From NCBI GenBank assembly GCA_903813345.2, contig CAIIXF020000001.1:4154001-4218000 (forward strand): 64,000 nt of DNA, in the 5' to 3' direction. The notes below the pieces were generated by a model. The model was not told the DNA's origin. It did no database searches and worked only from the letters and a program-made list of their open reading frames with translations. Within the stretch, counting starts at the first letter, position 1. Every line of letters starts with the position of its first letter. Below are positions 27,201 to 40,400 of the stretch, in pieces. The position numbers and the translations under genes were made by a program. Origin of the DNA: Owenia fusiformis. Lineage: Eukaryota; Annelida; Polychaeta; Sabellida; Oweniidae.

Positions 27201-30200
27201 CCAAAAGGGCAGTAGTTCTGAATGATAAGTATTTTGGAAAAGCGTTACCATAAATACAGCCAAGTATGAATTATTTTCTGACAATTTGTCAAGTTTTGTG
27301 GCTTTTTGAGATATCATGGCTAGTACTCTTATTTGCGTACTGCTTAACAGGCAGTAAAAGGCAAGCAGATCACAGATGACCTATTTTTGATAAATAATAT
27401 TGAAATGATCTATTTTTTAAAAAAGTGGGTTCAATTTTAGGTTGCCCATTGCAGGATCAATAAAAAACACAATGACAAATATTATACCATAGCTGATCCA
27501 TTGAATGAAGCCTCTACCAAAAAAATGAAGTCAGTTCCTTAAATGTTCAAGAAATTACATTTGATACCCTGTATATTCAAAATGTTCAGTTTGCTCATGT
27601 TAAGAAAGCATTGGTATGAAGCATAATGTTTGATTTTAGCATCTATTTCGTGCAAACAGCACAAGTTAATTCAAACCCTTCTCGATAATTTGGACAAGGT
27701 AATGAGTAAACACACATAGATTCAGTCACATATAATCTTCCTCCACCCTTGTTCCTTCTTGCTTTATCTGCCTCTGGTGCTTCATCCACACATATGAACT
27801 CAGCTTTCTGATTGGTGATATGTTCAGTCATAATATAGCCATTGTACTCCTTGGTCCAGGTGTCTGGACATGATTTATATGCAGGAATCATGAACTGACT
27901 TACCCGCTGTGGCACCCTACACACTGTACATACAGCCTCACGGTCATGTAGCCATGAAGCTGGTTCAGTTGGATCGGGAAAATTGTCTGTAAGAAATGGG
28001 TTGTTGGCTTGCAAGCGATACAGAACTCCATGAATATGGGCAGATGACTGTATATCCGACATGGTTTTCCCCCACTCTGGATCCCTAGGAAGGCACAGAT
28101 AGTTGGCACCACCACCTGTTTGATCAAACCAGGTTTTGCCCATAATACCTGGAAAATCAAAGATTATGTTTTTTCCAAAAATGGTGGCCATTTTGAAACT
28201 CAGTGCCCATCTTGAAAATCTCTTCTTGAGCAAGGCTCCTTTGTTTGACATCCCAAGTTCTTATCAATGCATTTTGAAACAAATAATTTAATGTATCAAT
28301 TTTGTAATTGTAATTAATGTCCATGTTTTAATCTCACCTGAATAGACTTGTTCTACGTTATTTGGGCAGACAGTTCTTCCCCATCTCACATACATGGCAC
28401 CTCCAGTGGGATTGCCTGAACTAGAGGTACCACTACTTGAGCTATTACTAGAGCACTGCTCTTTCTGGTGCAATCCTATCAAATAGCTAATATCTTCAAC
28501 TGATAATCCGTGTGCACTTATCCCCTGGAAATATACGTACGTATGTACTCCACAACAATCAACCATCATTTCTCAGTGATAAATGTTACTGAAAAAATAA
28601 AGTTGAAATTAAATAATGCTGCAATTTGTAATAAATGTAAAGGCTTACATCTCTTCCATTTTTCCCTCGACTACCATCTCTACCTGCTGGTCCGGGTGGA
28701 CCAGGTGGTCCAGGTGGACCTTGTTGCCCAGGCATACCATCTCTTCCATCACGTCCATAGATATTGCCACCTTGAAAACGAGCACACTAATGCCTTGGTC
28801 ACATTTGCTCCGATTGAATAATGGCCACCATATTTACAGTATTATTATTTTACTTTAAGCCATGTTCTGGTGTGTATTAAAAGCCTAAACAATCATTCTA
28901 TTATTTTTATACTATTAGTACATGTTTAACTTAAATAGTAAAAGAAAATATTTTCAGACATTCTAATCATTTTAAGAGAGATTTTATTTGGTGCGAAATC
29001 TGTATTTTTCTCTTATTGATTTTAGTGGTAAAAGGTTATACTAACTTGCAGATGTACTGCCAGCTCGACGTTTACCACGATCTAAATTAATAAAGTCATC
29101 CTGCTTTTCTTTTCTTTCATAAGTATAACTCCACTGCTATAAGGCAAACAAAAAATATGTATGTAATATTTCAACTCAAACAAGTTTATAGGACAGAGTA
29201 TGTTCTAATATTAAAGGCCAATGCAAATGCAACACTGAGAAAAGGCATCTAATATAAAATATTTATAATAAGATAATGGAGTTCTATGCAAAGAAGAAAC
29301 ATAAAATTGTATAAGTTATTTCTTGGTCTGAAAAAAAATATTTTCAAAATTGCCGCCAGTATTGAAAACAAAGGCAATTATTAAGCTTGCACAATTTTCT
29401 TTTGAAATAGATAAATATTCAATGATTAATAAAAAAAAATATAAAAAGTTTAAATAATACACATAACACATGGGGTTAATTCTTACATGATATAAGCTAT
29501 TATATACATACCTGATGTTCCAGGGTTTCAATCCGAGTCTTAAGTGCTGCTATTTCATCTTCTTCTCTTTGTACTTTCACCTGGACATTCAGTAATTCAT
29601 CCTTCACGTTAAGTAACTCATTGTAAAAGGTAATAGAGCATGCAAGAGACCCAACAGCTAGGCATATTGTAAATATCATCACAATTGACTGCATGCACAT
29701 TTTATCATTATTCTCCATTTTCATTTTATTTTCCTAGTTCTGAACTTAAAAAATCCTTTAAGCTTCCTCTCTTTTTCAAAGTTATGATTTTGTAATATGA
29801 TATGCTGATATTTTGTAATTCTAGAGAAACATCATTTAAAGATTCTTGGAACATTAAAATGAAATAATTTTTAGAATTTATGTTTCTTTTAGTAAAGGAT
29901 GAACTTCTCAGTTTTTATTATCCTGTTTGTTTTCTTAGAACATGGTTATTTATCAAAACATTTTTCTGTTAATACAAGTTCAGGGTTATAACAAAAAGGC
30001 TTTTTGTGGTAAACATGTTGACATTTTGAACAATAAAATACAATAAAAGTAAAACTTGTTAATAATTAATAAAAATTTAAGAACCTTTTTCACTTTGCAC
30101 CTATTTATGAGGATCCCAGCTGTGGCATAATGGTTGAGAAATGGGGATCGAAACCAGCCATAGTTTTTTCCTGATGACCATTTTGAAAGATTGTATATTA

Positions 30201-33200
30201 TGGATTATAGTGTCAGCTTTGGGGATGAATTTGACTTTTTGTAATAACTTCAATATGAATGAAATGTCCCTTGGTGTTATGGTCTCAGATTGTGATATTG
30301 ATACTTGAATGGTGGGGGAGGGGGGTATTAGACACCTTTTCTTTTCACGATGGATCGTGATTTGGGATTATCTGGGTTTCCCTTATGACTGGTATACTCT
30401 CGGATGTTCTCATTTTCTTGCTGTGTTCTGTAACCATTTTTAATGGTACTTTCCCGTTGGCACTTGGCACTGTTTAATATTGTATTCATGATCTGTGTTT
30501 TTGTATAAGGTTCTTGTACTTTGTTCAAACTCTCTGGGTTGCAATGGTATGGATGGTTAATAGCCCTTGGAAGGTTATACAAAATAAAACAAAGAATTCT
30601 AGGCGTTGTATGATTCAGAGATAATGATGTCAGAGATATACCAATTGCAACTCCAGTACTTTTTGATACTTTTAAAAAGCTTGGTGAAGCACCGGCTTAT
30701 GACTTCTTTGATTATGAAGCTTTAAAAGAAATGAAAACCTTTATATTAGAATATAATTCGTATCATCCATATACACATGAATAAGAAGTTAGCAATCACC
30801 TACTTAACCATGTTATACATGAAAAAGAAGTGATTAATGCTTTGAATAAGATTAATGCAAACAAGTCACCAGGTATAGATGGCCTACCTTCTAATATTAT
30901 CAAAAATTGTAAGGACCTAGCTTTAGATTTTACTGCACTTTTTAACTTTATATTTGATAAAGGAGACTATCCCGATGAATGGAGTATCGGTATGCTTTCC
31001 ACTCTTTATAAACAAGGATCGCGTTTCAATCCAGATAATTATAGGGGAATAAATGTTCTTGCTTGCCTAGGTAATGTTTTTGACACAATCATCCAAACAA
31101 GACTTGTCTTTAATGCTGAAATGCTTAATATACAGGATCTTTTACAAGGGGCCTACAAATCTGGGCATCGTACAACAGACAATTTGTTTATTTTAAATAC
31201 AAGCATTTCACATTTTAAGAGGCAGAAAAAGCCTTTATTTTGTATAATGATAGATTTTAGGAAGGCATTTGATTATGTCAACCGGACAGCACTTCTTTAT
31301 AAATTATGTAAGTCAGGTATTCAACCGAGTTCAAAAATGTTTAAGATTATTGATAGCATGTACCAAAAATCAAAATCTTGCCTCAAACTTAAAGATGGCA
31401 TCACGCCAACCTATAAGACTGAAATTGGTGTCATGCAGGGCTCTGTACTCAGTACATACCTTTTCAACCATTTTTTGGATGACTTGAAAGATTATCTTCC
31501 ATCTGAATATGGTGTAGAGTTTGAAGGTGTTTCTCTTAATCACTTAATCTGGGCAGATGACTTAATATTAATAGCTAACTCTACAACTGGTGCTCAATCA
31601 ATGCTAGACTCTCTCTTTGATTTTTGTCGAAAATATCATCTTGTTGTCAACACTGTTAAAACAAAAGCTATTAGTTTTAACTCTAAATCAGAGGAAACTT
31701 TTAAATTCAATAACGAAGTGATTGAATGTGTTGAAGATTACAAATATATAGGGTGTATTTTTAACAGGAAAAGTAATTTTGATAAGCAAATAAGCTATCT
31801 TAAAGAAAAATCCAGAAAAGCTCTATTTAAAATAAAGCAACAACACCATAAGTTTAATGACATTCCTATATCCGTTGCATTACATTTATTTGATTCACTT
31901 GTCCAACCAATTCTGATGTATGGTTCAGAAATATGGACAAGTAAAAAACATATTAAGACAATTGAAACTATCCATCTTTCTTTTTTAAAAAACATTCTTG
32001 GTGTAAAAACATCAACTGCAACACTAGCAGTTTATGGGGAGCTGGGTCGGTTCCCTTTGAGTCTATGTTTTGATATTCAACTTATTAAATATTGGATAAG
32101 GCTTATAAAATTATGTCCAGACAACATCCTTTATAAATCATATCTTTATGATTATGAAATGCACAGTTTGGGTTTTAAAAATACATGGTCTAGTAAAGTT
32201 TATAACATTTTAAAAGATTGCAATCTTCTTCTTAACTGGAATGAACAAATTGTTGAAGATGATTTCACATTTATAAATGTTTTAACTAAGACATTGCACC
32301 AAAATTATAAGGACAAATGGAAGTGTGATTTACAATTATATCCAGTTCTGAGAACATATGTTAAATTTAAGACAACTTTTGAATTGGAGCAATATTTAAG
32401 CCTTCAGAACAAAAATCATAGGCAGACCTTTACCCGATTAAGGTTAAGTTCTCATAAACTTCAAATAGAGCTGGGTAGACATGTGAAACCACGGCCAAAA
32501 CCTGAACATGAAAGAATGTGTAATGTTTGTGGAGAAATAGACAATGAAATTCATTTCATGATAAATTGCCAAATACATCAAGAAAATAGAAAAGTATTGT
32601 TCGAGAACATCAACAGCAAAATTAAATTTGATGAATGCCATCCTGAAAATGCATTCATAATGTTAATGTCCTCAAAAGATAAATATGTCCAAAAGCAAGT
32701 TGGCATTTTTATAAATAAAGCATTCAAGGTCATTGAACTTGTCTGAAGAACATTCTGGATGCATCACACTGCTTTAAGTATTATGTATAGTTCAATACAT
32801 GTTAATAACATGTTTTTGTATATACTATATTTGTATAATAGTAGTGTAGTGTAGTGTAGTATAATGTAGTGTAGTATAGTTAGGTTTTATTTTGTAATGA
32901 CTAATATGTCATACCATGACATTCTAAGAGTCAATAAAAGATATATATATATTAAAATGATGTTGTATAAATAAAAATGGATAACTCAGTGGTGAATATA
33001 ATGGTAAATTCCTTGTTGGGTGTGATGTTCGGGTAGGCCAATATATGCCAAATTCATTAAAATGATCACCTAATCACGGGGTACCATCGAATAATTTTGG
33101 CAACGTACCGGAGAACGACATTTTACTAAGAAATGGCAATAATTTAGCACAATATATTTTTTAACTAGAGTTCTACTTTGATTTTGACAAAAGTAAGTAT

Positions 33201-36200
33201 TCCATGCAATGGCTATTTCATTCATGAGTTTGTAGGAATTCTGTTGGAACCCAGTTCTGATCAAGTACGAAGTTATTGAAATCGGCGCAGACGGACTTTA
33301 CTCCGAAAGATGGTTTTTCGATTATAACTTTTTACAACATTTAAGTATAGAATTTTGAAAAAAGTACAGAATAGTCCTTATACTATTGAATAATTCTGTT
33401 ATTTCTGATTCACACGACTCTGATTTGTTTAATTAAAAAAAAGTTTTAAAAATATTACTTAGGAACGTAACCGGAGCAGATCAGTTGAATTATATAATTT
33501 AAAAAAATAAAATATATGATTTAAAGCATATATTTTAATAAATACGCATTCAAACAATCCTGTATGTTTTTAAATTAGTATATGTGCTTTAAATCATATA
33601 TTTTAATTTTTTTGATTAAATAATTCAACTGATCTGCTCCGGTTACGTTCCCAGCTCCGGTTACGTTCCTTAGTAATATTTTTAAAAATTTTTTTTTAAT
33701 TAAACAAATCAGAGTCGTGTGAATCAGATATAACAGAATTATTCAAAAGTATAAGGACTATTCTGTACTTTTTTCAAAAGTCTATACTTAAATGTTGTGA
33801 AAAGTTATAATCGAAAAACCATCTTTCGGAGTAAAGTCCGTCTGCGCCGATTTCAATAACTTCGTACTTGATCAGAACTGGGTTCCAACAGAATTCCTAC
33901 AAACTCATGAATGAAATAGTTATTGCATGGAATACTTACTTTTGTCAAAATCAAAATAGAACTCTAGTTAAAAAATATATTGTGCTAAATTATTGCCATT
34001 TCTTAGTAAAATGTCGTTCTCCGGTACGTTGCCAAAATTATTCGATGGTACCCCGTGCTAATGTATAAATGAAAATTGTATTTCTAAAGTACTTCGAGTA
34101 GAAAACTGCATACAGAATTCAAATATGTTATCAAAGAGAACAATTTGGTCATCAATGGTTAAACATTCAAAAATATCATTAAATAATTAGACTCAACAAG
34201 ATTTCAAAGCTACATTGCAAAACCTCTATTACTGATCATGACTGCCAACAATTACCTTGTTTATGGCTGTTATATGTTACATAAATTGTCAATATTAATT
34301 ATATTATATTATATAAGGGCTATTGTACTGGGAGGTTTTGGATATGGGGTTTATCCAGGAGTAGATGTGCATATCTCACGAGGGATAAACCCCATATTCA
34401 AACCCACTGTACATAACTGCTTTATCCTTTACCCAGTTTTCTCATTTTTTCAATTTTTATTTTTGTCAATTTTTTTCATTTTTTTCAAAAATTTTTATTC
34501 AAATTTGTGGGAAGATATGCCCTGAAGCAGGAGATGTGGAGGTTCTTGATTTTGAAACCTAAAAATCAGGATATGGGATATATCTTACCCTCTTATCTCC
34601 CTAAAACTCTACTGGGCATAAATTATATTATATTATATAATATTATATATTGTATTATATCATAGAGAAGGTTCTAGAAGAAATAAAAGCTCTGCCAATT
34701 TTCAAATTGACCCATGGCTTCAAAATTATCCAGTAGAGCTTATTGTAGTGTAATTATAGTTCATATATCACTTTTATTGATATATTGTATCATTTCATGA
34801 TTACATAAGTAATAACTAGTCACTGAAAGACTAAAATGACATCTACAGGGGAATATGCATGTGCTACATTTCATATGCATATTAAAAGCACAAGGGAGGC
34901 AAAATATTTTAAGGTGTGATATACAGAGTATGCTGACTTTTTCTTAATTGTTAAATGAGTGACAAATACCAAAATGATATTATTATAGTATGATATTATC
35001 ACTTGAAGTTATACTTATTTGGAAAATAAATCATCACTCAAATCAGAACAAATTAACTGTATGTTGATGTTTATGATGTTGATAATAAGAACTGGAGTGA
35101 TTTCGTAGATATTTTTTATTGGAAGCATGTCATATTGTCTAAATGACAATTTGTGGCATTTGTCCAAAAGGGCAGTACCATAGCTGATCCATTGAATGAA
35201 GCCTCTACCAAAAAAATGAAGTCATTTGCTTAAATGTTCAAGAAATTACATTTGATACCCTGTATATTCAAAATGTTCAGTTTGCTCATGTTAAGAAAGC
35301 ATTGGTATGAAGCATAATGTTTGATTTTAAAGGAAGGAGAACAATTAATGCATACATTGGTGTGTCATCTACTGTGAATAACCCGTCAAATCCATTAACT
35401 GCATCAAGGCTATATTGGACAATATGTGTCCCTACAATAACATATGGAATGGAACTATTACCCTTAAGAGAGTCTGATTTAAAGTGTATTGAAAATGGTC
35501 ATAGAGGTATTGCTAGGAAAATTCAAGGGATTCCAAAACATGCAAGTAACGCAGCATCAACATCTATGTTGGGCTGGCACTCCCTTACCTCCAAAATAGT
35601 CATCAATAAACTAATGCTCTTATGGCAACTAATATCTCTGCCATTTTCAAGCATCTTTAAAAGGGTAGCTGTATTACGTATTATCCATGCATCCTATGAG
35701 AGCCTAAATAGCTTCTCACCAATAGGAAACTGCATCCAGATAGCAGAGGCATATAACCTTGAAAGCTATATATATAGAATGATGTCTCATGAATTTGAAT
35801 TATCTAAAGTAAAATGGAAAAATATTGTTAAAAACAAAGTGCACCAAATTGAAATACGAAAATGGCAAATGGAATGCATACTTTCAAAAAAACTTTATAT
35901 GTTTAGAATTGTATCCCCAATTTTTAAACCCATTATATGGTGGCATATTGCAAAATCAGACCCAAGAGTCTTAAAGTGTTGCAGAACTGTAATTAAATTG
36001 GTTATTGGTGAGGGAAATATTATGGTAAATGTTAACAAATGGACAAATGGTAGGACTTCGAATGTATGTAAAGTATGTAAGCTAGAACCTGAAACTCTGA
36101 GTCATATGATCCTTAGATGCCCTGGCCATTATGAGGAAAGGGATGCAATCCTAAGGATTCTTAAATCTGTTGTTAATACAACACAGGATATCCCTAATGA

Positions 36201-37410
36201 TACCATTTTGGGCTGGATATTTGGAGCCTGTGATGTATTTAATATACAGCAGTATAAAGAAATATCTGTATATATTCATAAAATTTACATAAATAGACCA
36301 GACCCTTGGCCTGGCATCACATAATACCATATTGTATATATGTTTACCAATGTACATGTATCACTGTATATATGTTAATTTATCTATTATAAATTTTATA
36401 TAAAAAATTAATGTATAACACATCAGAAATGGTGGATAAAATAAACAAATAAAAAAATAAAAAACATCTATTTCGTGCAAACAGCACAAGTTAATTCAAA
36501 CCCATCTTGATAATTTGGACAAGGTAATGAGTAACCACATATAGATTCAGTCACATATAATCTTCCTCCATCCTTGTTCCTTCTTGCTATATCTGCCTCT
36601 GGTGCTTCATCCACACATATGAACTCAGCTTTCTGATTGTCGACATGTTCAGTCATTATATAGCCATTGTACTCCTTGGTCCAGGTGTCTGGACATGATT
36701 TATGGGCAGGAATCATAACCTGACTAGCCCGCTGTGGCACCCGACATACTGCGCATACTGCATCATGGTCATGTAGCCAAGAAGCTGGTTGAGCCGGAAC
36801 AGGAAAATTGTCTGTAAGAAATGGGTTGTTGGCTTGCAAGTGATACTCAACTCCATGAATATGGGCATTTGATTGTCTACCAGACATGGTCTTTCCCCAC
36901 TCAGGATCCCTAGGCAGGCATAGATAGTTGGCACCTCCACCTGTGCTAGCATGCCAGGTTTTACCCATAATACCTAGAAAATGAAACAAATAAGATTGTT
37001 TTCATTGTACTGTACATGCACTTGTATTTTCGTTTGTCACAATATTTTCACAATTTAACTTATTATGGACAAATGAGTATTATGTCACCACTAAAAAGTG
37101 GTGACATATTGTTATGGTCTCCATTTTTTGTGACGGCGGTTGGTGATCAGCTGTCGGCAGTTGGCGTCTGTAAAAGGGCCTTTTTCAACTTGCTTCAAAT
37201 TGACCAATTTTTTTCAAAATTGACTTCAAGTTGTCAGAAATTCAAATCTGACTTAAGTTTGAACTCATAATATTGTGAGCAACTAGATGGTGACACTTTG
37301 TCATGTTAATGCCTTGTGCATACTAGTCCTTGCACTACTGTTAATACTGTTAACTTTATTGACATATTTATCCCAACGAATGAAGTTCGGTAGGGATATA
37401 GTGAAGCCCT

Positions 37411-37447
<37 letters not shown>

Positions 37448-40400
37448 TGTCAGTCTGTCTGTCCATACGGAAGATAACTCAAATAATAGTAGACAGATTT
37501 TCTTCATATTTGGTGTATATTGGTGAATGGTTTTACGCAAAATAAAATTTTTCAAGATGGCCACCGCTTTAAAAATGACAGGACTTTTTCGCAAAAATCA
37601 TAAATTTTTCATTCTAAACCAAAGTAATTTATATTATTGTTTGAAATGTTGGTAGTATATTCACAACATTTATATATTTCACATATATTCTGTGTTTTTC
37701 ATCCTGACCCTCAGGGGCCGTGTATGGGGGGTCAGGAAAACAGAAATTTTCGCTAATCTTTAGATCTTTCTGAAGTATAGCTTTATTATACTCAAATGAA
37801 AGGCAATTAAGAGTAGATTGCAAATATTGTATCTATTTTCGAGCCTCGTAAAATTCAAAATGGTTGCTTTGCAGGAATTGGCAATTCTGAAATCTAATTT
37901 TTTCAATTTTAACCAAAGTAATGAGTATAATTGATTGGAATTCGGTAATTGATATTTTGTTCGTTGGTATTTGCTACTCCGAGGAGTTGCCGTTATCTAG
38001 TTCTATCAATATCTGTTTTGGTAGTGGGAGGTTGGATAGACATCCCATTAGTTCTTATCAATGCATTTTCATGCACTTTTGTAATTCTAATTAACTTTTT
38101 TTAATTTCACCTGAATAGACTTGTTCTACATTATCTGGACAGACAGTTCTCCCCCATCTCACATACATGGCACCTCCAGTGTGATTGCCTGAGCCAGAAG
38201 GACCAGTACCACTAGGCCCTGATGATCCTTGAGAACCATGTACACCAGAAGAGCCAGAACTATTACTGGAGCACTGCTCTTTTTGCTGCAATCCTATCAA
38301 ATAGTTGATATCTTCAACTGATAGTCCTTGTGCACTTATCCCCTGGAAATATAAATGTACTCTACATCAATCATTTTTCAGAGATAACTTTTACTGGAGA
38401 AATAATGTTGGAATCGAATAATGCTGCAATTTGTAATAAATGTAAAAATGAAATCTAAGCTCACATCTCTTCCATCTTTTCCTGGACTTCCATCTCTACA
38501 TGCTGGTCCAGATGGACCTTGTTGTCCAGGAGGTCCCTGTTGTCCCGGTGAACCTGGTAATCCAGGTGGACCTTGTTGCCCAGGCATGCCATCTCTTCCA
38601 TCACGTCCATAGATACTGCCACCTTGAAAACAAGTACACTAAATGTCCATACCCCTGGTGTGTATTAGAGGCCTAAACAATGAGGAAACCTAATGGAACT
38701 CATCATTCTATTATTTGTTTTACTACTAATACATGTATTACCCGGGATCCATAACCTTAACAGCAGATGAATATTTTTCAGACATTCTAATCATTTTAAG
38801 AAAAAAATTATTTAGTATAAAATCTGTATTTTTCTCTTTGGATTTAAGTGGTAAAAGGTTATACTAACTTGCAGATGTACTGGCAGCTTGACGTTTACCA
38901 CGATCTAAATTAATGAGGTCATCACGCTTTCCTTTTCTTTCATCAGTATAACGCCACTGCTTTATTAAGGCAAACAAGAAATATGTATGTAATATTTCAA
39001 CTCAAACGAAGTTTATGGGACAGAGTATGTTCTAATATTAAAGGCTAATGCAAATGCAACACTGAGAAAAGGCATCTAATATAAAATATTCATGATAAGA
39101 TAATGGAGTTCTATACAAAGAAGAAACATAAAATTGTAAATTATTCCTTGGTCTGAAAAAATTATTTTCAAGATTGCCGCCAGTGTTGAAAACAAAGGCA
39201 ATTATTAAGCTTGCAAAATTTTCTTTTGATTTAGATAAATATTCAATGATTAATAAAAAAAAAATATAGAAAGTGTAAAGAATACACATAACACATGGGC
39301 TTAATTCTTACATGATATAAGCTATTATACGCATACCTGATCTTCCAGGGTTTCAATCCGAGTCTTAAGTTCCACTATTTCATCTTCTCCTCTTTGTACT
39401 TTCACCTGGACATTCAGTAATTCATCCTTCACTTTAAATAACTCATTGTAAAAGGTAATAGAGCATGCAAGAGACGCAACAGCTATGCATATTGTAAATA
39501 CCATCACAATTGATAGCATGCACATTCTATCCTTATTCTCCATTTTCATTTTATTTTCTTAGTTCTGAACTTAAGAAATCTGTTAAGCTTCCTCTCTTTT
39601 TCAAAGTTATGATTTTGTCATATGATATGACTTCTTGGAACTAAGGATGTTTGTTTGGTAAATAATTTTTAGAATTTATGTTTGTTCAGTTTTATGTTTG
39701 TTTAGTAAAGGAATGATCGTGTCAGTTTTTATCATCTTGTTTGTTATCTTAGAACTACTGAACCTTGTATTTATCAAAACATTTTTCTATTAATACATCA
39801 ACATGACTTTTGCAACAAACACGTTGACATCTTGAACGTGTTATTAGGACAAAAGTTTAGTCCTTCATGGTAAAAATTCTAATTTTATTAAAATGAGATT
39901 CTTACAAGATTCAAAACTACAGGTACTAGTACATTGCAAAAATGCCATTGTGGCTAAGAGACAACAACTGTTACATTATTGTAATAATGTTTGTCATGTA
40001 AATATCTTGTTTATGACTGGTCTATACTATTTTACTATCTGTACTATTTTACTACCTCCGCTATATTTTGTAATATGTTACTAGCTGTACTATTTTGCAA
40101 GCTGTACTATTTTACTAGCTGTACCATGTTACTAGCTGTACTATTTTACTAGCTGCACTATGTTAGTAGGTGCACTATGTTACTAGCCGTACTATTTTAC
40201 TAGCTGCACTATGTTATAATTTCAGATGTGAATGAGTGCCTGGAGAACAATGGTGACTGTTCAATGAAATGTGTTAATACCCAAGGCAGCTTCAAATGTG
40301 AATGTGTATCTGGATATGTGGTCAGTATAGCAACATTTATACAAAGATATGATTCTTCAAGAATAAAGATTGAAGAGTGAATAAATCTGTAAATGTACAG

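Larger units (their letters stand above)
26283..34183. repeat. Tandem duplication unit, collagen copy B
   Basis: From gactcaacaagatttcaaag (26283) to the equivalent junction at 34183. It holds the 3' flank, gene B and its 5' flank, plus a later LINE (30612-32951) and a MITE (33075-34057). The 3' flank 26283-27642 matches 34184-35329 of unit C nearly base for base, except for a 276-base segment (27213-27487) absent from C. The 5' flank matches unit A. The high similarity implies recent duplication. Confidence 0.85.
34184..39840. repeat. Tandem duplication unit, collagen copy C
   Basis: Starts with gactcaacaagatttcaaag as unit B does and includes gene C and about 290 bases of its 5' flank, which resembles the flanks of A and B less closely. 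The 3' flank is nearly identical to that of B, whereas the collagen and linker exons of C are the most diverged. The unit is interrupted by a LINE (35330-36464) and by repeats in the introns. Confidence 0.75.
12300..40225 (+). other. 28-kb intron of the mucin-like gene, host to nested genes
   Basis: Donor gtaaat after the EGF exon ending at 12299, acceptor ttataatttcag before the EGF exon at 40226; both flanking exons are phase 1. It contains three antisense collagen genes, a Penelope-like fragment, three LINE insertions, a SINE, a foldback palindrome, several MITEs and, next to the acceptor, a minisatellite. It could instead separate two genes, but no stop codon, poly(A) signal or new first exon was seen on the plus strand. 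Confidence 0.6.

Noticed and set aside
37405-37460. GTCA/GTCT tetranucleotide run as an independent satellite
   Set aside because: It is internal to repeat family R and explained by slippage there.
40023-40215. Possible CRISPR-like array
   Set aside because: The units are contiguous 17-mers without spacers, in an animal intron; a minisatellite.
12300-40225. Two separate genes meeting at the large intron
   Set aside because: Both flanking exons are phase-1 EGF modules and no terminal or first exon was found, so one gene is preferred, though only transcripts can settle it.
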